Positions 35,891 through 47,602 of a stretch of DNA of 64,000 nt are shown piece after piece. The position numbers were made by a program, and so were the translations under genes. Source of the DNA: Tolypeutes matacus (lineage: Eukaryota > Chordata > Mammalia > Cingulata > Chlamyphoridae). The first letter of the stretch is position 1. Every line of letters begins with the position of its first letter. The stretch spans positions 2,275,051-2,339,050 of the forward strand of contig JAKSZT010053881.1 in the NCBI GenBank assembly GCA_026826555.1, given 5' to 3'. The notes below the pieces were generated by a model, which saw nothing but the letters and a program-made list of their open reading frames with translations, did not search any database and was not told where the DNA came from.

Positions 35891-38289
35891 CACAAGGGAA
35901 GGGCTCCACAGATATCAGCTGCCCGATGACAGGGAGTTTGTTGGTGACATGCAAACTGCCCTCAGGTCTCCTCTGCAGCCTTTTACAACTAAAAGAGTGT
36001 CCTCTAAAAATCTAATGAGCTCTTATCTGAGAGTCATCCAGGTTCAGAAAAACCTGTTTTAAAAACAACCCAAAGAAGAGATTGACTGCAGAAAATATAG
36101 CACATCCCTGTGGTATTGCAGATAAGACTCCAATTTAAATGTGAATCAAGACTAATACATTCCAAGATTATCTAACTCTTTAGAAATGATTGATGATTCA
36201 TACTGTTCTTTCTGTTAGTAAAAATACATGTAGGTAAATTTCAATTTTGATGTGAATACTAGAGGAAAATGCTAATTTGTGTTACATAGAAGTCACATAT
36301 ATAGCTACTTACTAAAATTCCTAGAGAATACATTTAAACATCCAGCCATCAAAAAAGGATATGCAGCAGTATTACATGCTGCATAGGCTATCTATAATTT
36401 ATTGCACTAGGATATTTTATGCTTCAATTCTCTAGTCAGTTCTTAAGTTATTTTAATATATTTACTATTATTAAAAAAGTTAATTAACCATGGCATCTGC
36501 CAACTCAAAAGTGGAAAAAATATAAAGGCATTTAAAGAAAGAATTTTTCAAAAATATAGAAAAATAAAAGCAAGAAGATTGCCTTGGGAAGCAAACATTT
36601 TTTTCTGTGGAGATACCGTGATAGGTATTAATACATCATTTTAGTGGAGAAAGGGCAAAATATTATGGAGAAAAATCAGAATCGCACTTTTATGGAAAAC
36701 CCATGAGTTCCCACAAAAGACCAATTGATGTATCTTGAAGAAGAAAGGAGAAAGGTTTAAACTCTACATTGCTTTTTGTTGAGCTCACTTTCTGACATCT
36801 TACTTAATTTTAGGGATTATCCTATAAACTGTAGCCTTCCTTTTGTGATTAAGTTAGTGTTTCTTGAGCTCTACAATATTGTCTGCCTCATTGCAATATT
36901 GACCTGATCCTGGTCAGAAATGGTTATTGACTGGTAAGGTGGGGATGAGGGGACGAGGTTGGGCAATGTCAGGGGAGACTGATGAATGTCAATTGATGAG
37001 GAGTGAGCTGTTAACATTTTTGGGAATCGGCTTGCAGGATTTTATGGTACTGTATAATACTATATTCTGAATAATTTTTATTACAGTATATTTATTTTAA
37101 GGAATAAATATAAATACAGTATATTTATTTTAAGGAATACATCCTTAAAAAAATTATACTTTTCATTGGCTTTTGAAAATTTAAATATAATTTTATGCTA
37201 TTTTATTTTGCATTTTGCTTTTAAAAGAGTGATGGTTTGCTATAGCCCAAGAGGTAGTAACTGAAAAGGTTAAAGCAGTTAATCTGACGTACTTTTTCTC
37301 ACTCCTATTTTCCTTTTATGAAAACACCAGAAGTAAATTAAATGCTTAATCAAATTAAACAAATTAGCTGAACACTAATATTACCACAAACAGTGTTTGC
37401 ACCATTAATTGCTTATGGAATTTAGGACAAGGTTCACCCAGTCTGTACGTAGAGTAAGTTTTGGCTGCCAATCAAAAGGCAGTTTTAGTTCTCCATGTAA
37501 TGATAACAGACGTTCGGGATATGGAGGCTGTGTGAGAATCATCAGAACACCCGACAATTAAATATTGCTAGTTCAGTTTGCTGGGCCTTGTTTTAATCCT
37601 GTTAGGGTAAAAAGTGTTTCCAGCTTATATCTGTTTGACTCTGCTTGGGGGAAGAGTCCTTTTGGGCCAGGCTAATCATATTTCCTGGAACAGTTCACGT
37701 AGATCTGATTTACGAATTTCCAGAAATGACCATGTCCATTTTAACATACTGGAATCTAAGTAAACAATGTTTCCTTGTAACAATGTTTCATAGCAGACAT
37801 TCAATTAAATTCAAAGAGCTCATGTCTGTTCTCATATGAACAACTTGAGGAATTAAAAGAGAAAACAATACATGACAAAACCCAGCTGCGTCTTCAGAGG
37901 AGTGAGAGAACTAAATAACTGTAGCCAGTCAATACTTCTATTAGTCGGGAAAATTGTGACATTGTTAAAATTCCTCTTGGAAGTCCTTCTGTATTCTCCC
38001 TTCACCACCACCCCCTCACTACACACCTTTTTTATTTTTTTATTTTTTTTATTTTTAAAGCAATTCCAATCCCTGTTTTGCCTCTCTAAGTCCAGGCTTA
38101 AACTTCTCCCCCCCATAACCAAAATGTATCTACTATGAGGTCCATCCTTTCAGAATCCTGCTAAAGCATCTAATTAAACTTAATAAACCTATTTAGGCTA
38201 GGATCTTAGTAAATGAAAAGAGTGCTAATCAATACAGTTTGAATGACTAAGTATGCTGAGCACTGTGGCTAATAAGCTGATTAAGACAT
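35891..38289. other. Upstream flank, about 2.4 kb without genes or identified repeats
   Basis: AT-rich; a 33-bp tandem duplication lies at 37082-37139. The lack of recognisable transposons over 2.4 kb may indicate conserved or merely old DNA. I cannot tell which. Confidence 0.5.
37082..37139. repeat. 33-bp period tandem duplication
   Basis: A 25-bp block starting tacagtatatttattttaag at 37082 is repeated exactly at 37115. Confidence 0.9.
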
Positions 38290-38625
38290 GGCTTTTCTTC
38301 TCATCATTTATAATAGCAAAAAATTGGAAACAACGGAGAATTTACAATCACAGAATGGTTAAATGAAACACAGTACATCCATACCTGAGGGATACTCTGT
38401 AGCCATTAAAACTAATGCTTTTGAAAAAATGTTTCAATATGATCCCAGATTTATTTTAAAAACATGACTATGAAAAAGACTTAGTAAAATATAATAGTAC
38501 ATTTGGTTATCTTTAAAACGTGGGGTTATGTGTGTGATTTTTTTTTTTCTCATTGAAACATTTATGTATTTTCCAAATTTTATCCAAGGAGCATATACTT
38601 GTGTTATAACCAGAAAATGAATAAT
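38290..38625 (+). mobile_element. L1M 3'-end fragment
   Basis: 'catttataatagcaaaaaattggaaacaa', 'aatggttaaatgaaacacagtacatcc' and 'gtagccattaaaa' match the 3' ends of old mammalian L1s. Confidence 0.75.
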
Positions 38626-38749
38626 GAACATTATTTTTTATTATTTCTAGAAGAGTTCTCAATCTAGTCCAGAAGATAGATTGACAACAAATCATTACTC
38701 TGTTATGACAAGTGTTTTAGTTATGAACTTCTTCATAACTATGAGAAAT

Positions 38750-38853
38750 GGGAAACGGATGTGGCTCAAGAGGTTCGGCGTCCGTCTACCATATGGAGAG
38801 ACCGGGGTTCGATCCCTGGTACCTCCTGGTAAAAAAAAAAAAAAAAAAAAAAA
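38750..38853 (+). mobile_element. Minimal tRNA-like SINE (head plus poly-A only)
   Basis: About 80 bp of tRNA-like head with box-A-like tggctcaagaggttcgg and box-B-like ggttcgatcc. It goes straight into a 23-A tail, without the extended DAS body. A short target duplication tatgagaa is at 38740-38747 and 38856-38863. The clean A-run suggests relative youth. Confidence 0.85.
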
Positions 38854-38965
38854 GATATGAGAACTGACCAGCCATATGCATGGTAGAAGATTCCATATGC
38901 TATCACCCCCAATGGTTTTTTAAAAAATCTCAATATTTTAAGGAAAGGTGAAGGTCACAATTCTT

Positions 38966-40140
38966 TTTTTTTTTTTTTTTTAATTTTTAAAAAAGATACT
39001 TAGATTGCATAAGTGTTACATAAAAAACACATAGGGGATTCCCATATGCCCTGCTACCCACACTACTCACATTTACCCACATTAACAACATCCTTCATTA
39101 GTGTGATACATCATTGCAATGGATGAACACATTTTGGAGCATTGCCACTAAGCACAGAATATAGTTTACATTATAGTTTATACTCTCTCCCACACAATTG
39201 TGTAGGTTGTGGCAAGATATATAATGGCCTGTTTCTGTCATTGCAATGTCATTCAGGATGATTCCCAAATCCCAAAAGTGCCCCCGTATTATACCTGATC
39301 TTCCCTCTCCCTGACCTCAGAATCTCTAGTGGCCACTGCCTCCACATCAATGATATAATTTCTTCCATTGCTAGAATCACAATAAGTCTGCAGTAGAATA
39401 CCAGCTAGTCCACTCTAGTCCATAGTTCATTCTCCAATCCTAAGGATTCTGGGATGGTGATGCCCATTCCACCTCTAATTGAGAGGGGACTTTAGTCCCA
39501 TATGGCTGATGGATGGGACTGTCTTGCTTGCAATTGTAGACTCTCTTGGGTCCTTGGTATGGTGGTTGTCCATCATCACCTTCTTGTTAGTTGTCCTGGG
39601 TGAATCCAATGAACTGGAGAGTAGGTGTTGCAACTCTGTTGAGGCTCAGGGCCCAGCTGGCACATGGACAGCGCAAAGATTCAAGTCTCTTAGACATACA
39701 CCTACCAACTCTAGCACCAACCATAGATTCAAATAGAAGGGACCAAAGAGTCATGTGTAGGGAAACCACAACTGAGTCAAATTCTGTCACACTGGGGAGC
39801 ACAAACTGCAAAGTACGGCCCACTGGCAAGGCACCAAACTCATGAGCTATCTGCCCTGACCATAGTGCCTGGGTGTCTCCAGAGTCCTCAGGAGCCCTGT
39901 TATTTGGGGTAGTATCTACTTTGGCAGTCAATGAGATCCTGCTGAGATGTGCATAAGTGTAACCTCTGGAATGACCTCTTGACTCACTTTGAAATATCTT
40001 AGTCATATAAACTCATTTGTCTTTACCTTTTCCCCCTTTTGGTCAAGGTCTTTTTCCAGTTGCATTGCTAATTGGTGCTTGCTAGTAATCCCTCAGTGCC
40101 AGGGAGGCTCACCCCTGGGAGTCAGGTCTCATGCTGGGGG
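38966..40140 (-). mobile_element. Non-coding retroposon with L1-like tail, copy 3 (longest, 1175 bp)
   Basis: The minus-strand 5' end is at 40140 (cccccagcatgagacc...) and the 3' poly(A) is at 38966-38981. Target duplication gaaggtcacaattctt (38950-38965) and gaaggttcacaattctt (40141-40157), one indel. The last ~200 bp resemble an L1 3' UTR. The 139-codon minus frame (39587-40006) has no domain. It contains no L1 ORF2 sequence. It is either an independent non-autonomous element or the unusually long 3' UTR of an L1 lineage. Confidence 0.85.
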
Positions 40141-43100
40141 GAAGGTTCACAATTCTTATTCAAAATCTTTGGTGCTAGAAGTGTGTCAAAATATGGACTT
40201 TTTCAGATTTTAGAAAGGTAATGCGATGAGTATACTTGTTTATATAACACTCCCACTGGGGTCTGGAGCAGAACCCTAAAATCAAACATATTAATATTCT
40301 ATTAAGTGAGATGAATAAAGACTACAAAGCTTCACATCAGTTAAAGCCACCAAATTTGTTACCAAAAATCTTGCTTTGCACAGTGCTTTGGATTTCTGAA
40401 TTGCAGATAAGGGGATTGTGGACCTGTATGAGAAATGTAGGGATGAGCCTGTGGAAGGCATGACATTACCTATTTCTCAATTCACTAGCTCATTAAGCCT
40501 AACACTTCCTCATTAGGGCATGTGATCAGGTTTGATCATAGATATACACTCCAGGAGTGAAAATGCTCATATTCTGTATCTCGAAGACACACATGCCTAA
40601 GGTGTGTGGTATTGAAGGAGAAAGAAAGTTATCATAAAAACACCTTCTAAGCATTTTCAAAATGTCAAGAAAGATATGGGTCTCCTAGGTAGAAGTAATA
40701 TTAATATAGATGACAAAAATTCACTGTTCAGTACATTTTAAAGGTTGTCTCTAAGCCAAACATTCCCTAATCTCCCTTGGAAGAATACAGCAGCTAAGTG
40801 ACCAAAAGGCTGTGATTTAGCCCCTAACTGTAAAACCGTTGAGTTTATTGATACATAGCCAGCCAGTTCAGGAGAAACTTTATATATATAGGTGTGTGTG
40901 TTTGTGTGTGTCTAATATACATACACACACATAAATTATACATTAAGTATATTTCACATATAATATATATATTTCAATTTCTATGATATAATTTTGGATG
41001 AACACATTTTGGAGCATTGCCACCAAATGTACCAATGAACTACCATGAAGTGACAGATAAGCAGTATCAGGAGGGGGAAGGCTGCCAAAGATGATTCATT
41101 TGAAATCAACCTTGACAGCTTTCCTGCTGACGAGGCTGACAGAAGGGAGGACTAGAACAAAGGTTAAATTCTTCTCTTCTAGGAGACTGTTCTGTCTTTA
41201 AGACTTTGCTCCTCTGAGCCCTACTAGTCTACCAAGAACATTTGATTTCCTTATGTGGATACAAGATCTTCCCTGGTCAGATTTACCAGACCAATCTTTT
41301 GATAGAAAAAGGAATTTCTCCACTGTTCTACAAAGAGTTCATTCAATGAATGCTGATTTACTGATACAAGTTGATCATCAAGATATAATGTCTACTATAA
41401 TCTCTAAAAATAATGATTTAACAATCATTACCATCTTCTCACCCAGTAGCCTTATTTCCAGAACTACCAATATTTAGAAATTTGTCTGATTTGACCTCCA
41501 GTGTCTATTTTCAATCTCTTGCTAGTGTCATAAAAGCAGAAACATGGCCCTAGGGCAATAGCAATTTAAGGGACACGTGGACTTTATGAGTCATTGGGAT
41601 TTAGCTATTTTGAACATTTTGCCATAATACCAAACTCTTCTCAGCAACTGATAAAGTTTACTGTGCCCTATCAGTATCACAACCAGAGCTTCAGTGAGTT
41701 TCTTTTTTTTTAATGTTAAATTCACATTTTATGAGCCTAATATAGGTTTCTGTTTCCATGATCATCATACTAAAAATATTTATTACCTGTTTAATTCCAT
41801 ATAATCCTGTATAGGCTCTATAATTAAAGATATTTAGGCCTTATAGGACCTTGCAGTTTTGGGTAGACAATGACTAGACAAATAGAGACACAGAAGCTAT
41901 ATAATAAGCCATTGCATGAATTAAATAGTTAAAACATTATGTTAAGAACAAACAAGACAGCAACGTTAGTCCTTTAGTTCATGAGTGAACAGACAATTAT
42001 AGAAGCAACCCACAGGGGAACTGCTGGTGGTTTTTAAAAAAGCTTAATTAATTATTTAATTAAGATGACATTTCCTGAAGGAGGGCAAATCTCGGGCACC
42101 ATCATAATAATAACTGTGATACAACTAAAATCCTGGTGTTGAAAATCCTATTTTTTTCTCCTTTTATCCCCAAAGCATCTAAGAAATGGTATCAGTACTA
42201 AGGTCAATCAAATCCTATTGGATTTTTTTGCTTTTCAGCCACAGGTCACAAAGAGCAAATGTGCTATATTGAGAGAAGTTCTGGGGTTGTACCCAAATTT
42301 ATATTGAACTCAAGCTTTGGACACTGCTCATTACTATAGAAAACAAACACTGAAACTTTAGATATATCAACGAATTAAAGTTAATGAACTCTGAAAATAA
42401 ATTATCACAAGGCCATATTTATACAAGCATGTCTTAATAGTTGGGGCTCAAGCATTTATTTTAGCTACTTTGTTCAGGGTAAACTGAATTAACAAAAAGA
42501 TAATGGGCCTTTCCCTAAAATCTACTTCACTAGTGCCTTATTATCACAGCTGGAAAGTCCCTTTAGCTTGGAAAATGAATTATTTAGGCTAGAAATTGTT
42601 AATGATTTGTTTTCTGCAAATTTCACAATGAAGAATGTCTTTGAGAAACACAGCTAACTATAAAGTGGTAGAGATTACACCCCTGTCACTTTCCATCTCT
42701 GGCAAGCAAGTATGGATCTGAGGTTCTAGCCCAGGACTCACTTCCATGGGGTGATTTCGATAGATATGTAACTTACCTTATAACAAAGCATAAGAAATGT
42801 GCTTTTCTGGAGATAAGGATGAAAATTCACTGGATTGAGATCTGTCATCTATGCTTTAGAATGTTAGAAATAAAATTCTCTTAAGCAGTGTCCTTAAAAC
42901 GATGCCTCAGTAAGGATACACGGCAGAGTTTTCAAATCACATCCAAAACAAAAAAACAAACAAAAAAACAACCAACAACTATGAAATCAAAAGCTTTCCA
43001 AAAATTCAAAAGGCTCATGGAGAATTTTCCTGGCAGAATTCAGCTCTTACAAGTCAATCTGAGGCTGAATAACACTCTTACAATGCAGGGAGTCAGAATC

Positions 43101-43184
43101 CTCCCGTGAAGTGTTTTCTTTAAGCACGTTAGGATTTCATTATAGGGCATGGCAATATTTTTGTCTTTAAAATTTGAGCCAGAC
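40141..43184. other. Upstream flank, about 3 kb without genes
   Basis: A TG/TA simple repeat lies at 40885-40975 and a 28-bp scrap of the 1.2-kb retroposon at 40996-41023. No exon or named repeat otherwise. Confidence 0.5.
40996..41023 (-). repeat. 28-bp exact scrap of the 1.2-kb retroposon
   Basis: Identical over 28 bp to 39121-39148 inside copy 3, in the same orientation, with similarity ending abruptly on both sides. Confidence 0.8.
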
Positions 43185-43645
43185 TGTGTATTTATTCATT
43201 CATTCAACCTTCAAGTGCCTACTGGGTGTCACCAGCGTATGGACATGCTATGACTCCTGAACTACTTGAATCTGATGGGAAAGAACAAGCTCTTAGAGAA
43301 TCTCACGAGTGTGCAGTAAATAAATATACAGTGATTGGGGGAAAGTCCTCAACTTCATTTTGGAGGAGCATTAGGAAAAGCAACAAATAGAAGTGTGGTC
43401 CAGATAATGGGAATGGGATTTGCAAGGGCATGAAGGCCTGAGAAAGAAAGGCATTTCAGAGTCATGTCAAATAGCTCAGAAGGAGCAGATAGGGTAGGGA
43501 GCCAAGAAGAGGCCAAGTCATCAGGGTCTTTCAATATTGTAATTTGGAGTTTGGATTTTATCCTGAAGACATCTTTGATAGATGTTAAGCAGAGAAATGA
43601 ACTGATCAGAATTACATTAAGGGCAGTACTCTGGGGCTAGCATGA
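43185..43645 (-). mobile_element. Antisense L2 LINE fragment
   Basis: 'tatttattcattcattcaacc...cctactgggtgtcacc' is the L2 3' end reversed. Then 'gggtctttcaatattgtaatttggagtttggattttatcctgaag' follows antisense L2 order. Confidence 0.7.
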
Positions 43646-44149
43646 TATTATGTCCCTAACACAATTGGATGCTTAATTGGCCAAAGTAGGTTGTGATAAA
43701 AGTTCCACCTGTGTCTGGAAAAGGAATGTAGACCAATATTAATCTCTTTCAAATGAACAGTTGGGTTCTTTTCTCAGCAGTTGCTGTCCTTGTATATAGG
43801 ACCATCAACCGAGGGAAGCTGATGGAGAAGGCTTTACCGAGAGAGTATTTGAGCACTTGTGGCCAGCACCTTTCAATCAAATGCATGTCACTTGAGGCTC
43901 TTCAAGCTCGGCCTGCAGTAGCTAATGCAGATCGAGCAGAAGGGCTGTAGACAATAAAAACACTGTCATGGGGATTACTAAAGACTACTCCTATTCCTTT
44001 CTATTGTTCAAATTGTGCTTCAACAAATGACAACTTCTGCTATAATTATTCTGCTAATCAGCAATCTTTTTTCAATATATCAGCATTTTTCTTCTTTCAA
44101 TATAATCTTGTTTTTCCAAATAAATGTTTTTGTTATTTTTTTTTCAACT
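43646..44149. other. Upstream flank, unannotated
   Basis: The 65-codon open frame at 43753-43950 has no recognised homology. Confidence 0.5.
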
Positions 44150-44620
44150 AAAATTGTATCTTTTTAATTTCTTGAACTGGTAGCACATTCATAGCATCAA
44201 GAAATATAAAAATATATATCATTTTACAAATATTGGTATGTATTGTGAAAATTTTGATTTTTACCCACAATAAAAAATAAAAATTAAAAAAAAAAGAAAT
44301 ATAAAAAGATACACAGCAATATCTTCTTTCCACCTGTCTGCCATCTACTGAGTTCCTATTTCCCCCAGAACAGGGAACCAACATTATTAGTTTTTCATTT
44401 ATGCTTCCTGAGATTTTTTTATGCATATGCAAGCCAGTACAAGTACAGATTATTTTCCCTCCTTTTTTAAACCCCAATTGTAGCACACTATTTTGGCACC
44501 ATTTTCCCCACTTAAAAATAAATCTTGGAGATCTTTCCATAAAAGTACATAAAGAGCTTCCCTATTCATTTTTATAGCTGCACACTATGGTATTGTTAAA
44601 TAATATTTCCTTAATGTTGA
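44150..44620 (-). mobile_element. Antisense L1M 3'-end fragment
   Basis: 'ggagatctttccataaaagtacataaagagcttccctattcatttttatagctgcacactatggtattg' (key blocks only) matches the reverse complement of old L1 3' UTRs. Confidence 0.6.
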
Positions 44621-45279
44621 AATTAGGAAAACTGAAGCTGTCCTCTATCAGTCTTTGTTAACAGGGTCTGCAGGAAAAAAAATAAGAAGACTAGAGCCCT
44701 AGAAATTGAAAGGTGATGTTTCTGATGAGGTTAGACATAAGCTAAAATTATATTATATTCTGATGACTTCATATATAAATTTATACTTTAGAAAAGTATC
44801 AAAACTCAAGCAATATGTTTAGTATATATTCATTAGCCCATCTTTAGATCTTCAAAATTTCTGCTTTTTAAATAAATTTTGGTTGAAATATTGTCCTAAT
44901 CTGCAGATACTGACTGACTATGTAAATTATATTAATAAAGACATATAGCTATGAAATGTAATTTTGTCACATCATTGCATTGCTTATAAACAATAGTCAG
45001 CTTACACCTGGCTGTTATCCACCAGGCATGTATACAGGCCATTCTAAATAAGTCTGGTGTATGTTTAAGCGCTGAGAAGGGTATTGTGATAGGAGATTTT
45101 AGTGATCTCTATAAATAAAGTCCAAATGGCGATTCAGTTAAGAAAAGGAAAAGAACTAAGAACGAGGGAGAGAAAAAGGGTATGGCTACAAAATACTTTT
45201 GGACAACCTCACTGAAAACAAAACAATAGGTTGTGGGCTATTCCATCAACCTGAACCATCACTTCCTGAAGTAAAAAAA
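44621..45279. other. Upstream flank, unannotated
   Basis: AT-rich, no gene. Confidence 0.5.
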
Positions 45280-46280
45280 AAAAAAAGGCAGAGGGACAAG
45301 ACAGTGAAAGTTGAGTAGAACAGCATGTCCTTAAAAATATGACTGGGATTGACTTCAGGGATAAGGGAGAGAGGGGAATCAAAGATGGCATAGGGTTTTA
45401 AGCCTAAGAGATTGGGTAGAAAAGTAATACTGGTGGCTGAGATAGAGCGGAGGGTATCTGGGGTGGAGTAAAAGTTTATTTTAATATACATTATGTTTGG
45501 GGCTAGTAAGACATCTAGCTTGAAATTATCAGCAGGCATTTACAGAGAAGTTGTGGAGAAAAGCAATATTGGGAGTCATTTCAAGGAGTATTTGTGAGAA
45601 TCAGGAGAGAGGTTTCCAGAGAGGAGGAGAAAAGGAGCAAGGACAGAATGATGGAGACTACTCACATTCATGGGTGGAAGGAAAAAGATGAACCACAAAG
45701 TGGAAGAGGAGAGGTCAGAGAAAGAGGAGGTAGTGGTGGTTCTGGAAAAGAAGAGAGAAGGGTGTAGTCCACAGTGTGAAATACTGGCAGAAAGATAAAA
45801 CAAAGATATGGACCACCAAAATAGTATTTTAGGAGACAGAGGTAAGATTTTAAAACATTTAGTAGTGAGTTGAACAGTGCAAAAGTAAAATCAAGAAGTA
45901 CTTTATATTGACATTTTTTTTGAGATGACTGTGGAGTGAAGAACAAAGGCTAATGATACTATTCCATATTTATATTCTACTTTAGAGTAACAGAGTACTT
46001 CCACATACATTATCTGATTTGATGATCTCTCAAAGGGGTGGTCTTATAGGTAGATAAGTAGAGAGAGATGCAGTGGAGAGGGAATAATTAAAGATGCAAA
46101 TAGAAGATGAAGTAATGGATGGAGTTAGTTTCCTAAGGCAGTGGTAGAGAAAAGAATTTAGTGTTGGCAAAGGGTAGGGATAGAAAAGAAGAAAAAGTGA
46201 ATTCTTGAAAAGGTAGGACCATTTTGAGTTTAAAAACAGTTTAGAAAGATTCATGACTAAAGACCTAAAAGTAATAAAGA
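45280..46280 (-). mobile_element. Probable long antisense L2 relic with MIR-like scrap
   Basis: A purine-rich plus strand with 'ggtttccagagaggagg', 'gttctggaaaagaagagag' and 'ggtagggatagaaaagaag' has the character of antisense L2 ORF. Four minus-strand open frames (45246-45946) could be decayed L2. A MIR-antisense scrap may lie at 45955-46030. Uncertain. Confidence 0.4.
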
Positions 46281-47602
46281 TTACATTGAATTGAGGGCCA
46301 AACTGACAGGAGAAATGTAATAGGACTGGAGACTTTATGATTTTTTAATAACATGTGCATAAAAATTCAAAACACTGACTTTTCACCCAATCACAAGCTG
46401 TACAGATCCCCAATACAATAGTCCTCCCACTGATGTAATGGGGAGTGGACAGCACAGCACTGGAGACAAGCGCAAACAGTTCGATGTCTGTAAATAACTT
46501 GGGTAAAGACTTTAAGAGAAATACATTCACTGTAAAATGCAATTTAAAAGTCTGTTTTGGGCTTCCGTGTCTACCCCATTCCACAGGAAGGAAAAGCATT
46601 AAGCACTCTGTTAGAATAATGCATCCCAACATCATTTTTCAAACAACAGAGGAGTCAGTCTGTGGTCTGACTTTCAGTCACCACCTTTAGAGAGTTCTTA
46701 TTTCTCTAAGACAATATCCAGGTGTTCATAATGTTCTTCATTAAAAGGTTAGGCATGTTAAGAAACAAATTTAAGTCTATACTGTATGAGCTAATAGAAC
46801 TCGGAGACAAAGTATGATAGGTCTCGCTGCTTGGCTGAGCAGTCCATGTGACATGTCCAGTGGGGCCTCATGCTGACTCAGAGAGACATTTTGAAATCTT
46901 AGACTCTTGGTTCTTTGAACTGTCTCTATTGTTAAAATATTAATTTTCCCATCGCATCTCACAGACGGTAGAGGCAACTACCTTTGCTTACATAACAGAC
47001 CTTCCTTCAGGGAGGTAAAAACTCCATCCTAATGACAGGTGTGGACATGTACTCTGAATCAGACCAATTATTTTACCCAATCTTCCAGGCTCAGTGATTG
47101 GGTTCAAGAGAAGTATGCAACCTAGGTTGATCAAATGCAAGTCATTCCTGGGATTGTTTTCAGACTAGGACCAAAAAAGGAAGAAACATCTTTCTTTGCT
47201 GGTGGAAAAGCTGCTGGGATGAAAAGAAAGACCAAGGCTTCCACGATCCATGTGCCCATGGCATGGAGAAAGCTCATCTGCAAAGAGAAGCAGAACCACA
47301 GTCAGAAATGGAGAGTGGGAACACTGAATCCAGACATTCCCAAGATCGGCTCCGTACATTCTGTGTTTTGGCTATGTTAGTCACCAAATTCTCCTTTTTG
47401 TGTAAGTAAGTTGGGATTCTGTCATTTGTCATCAAAACTGGTCCAGCAAACACACAGAATACTTTATACATACAAGTTGCTCAATAAATAAATATTGATT
47501 ATTGGTTTGTTTTGATGTCAGTGCTTTTTCTGCACCTTTTGCTTCTGTACCTTCTTTGCTCCTTACATCACCAATCTCAAGAAGACCTATTCAAAACTAA
47601 GC
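46281..47602. other. Upstream flank, unannotated
   Basis: An old unnamed repeat may lie at 47020-47300. The 81-codon frame at 47135-47380 is lysine-rich but has no domain I recognise. Confidence 0.45.

Noticed and set aside
43753..43950. Possible small gene of 65 codons
   Set aside because: No recognisable family, no regulatory context, and it is next to an antisense L2 relic.
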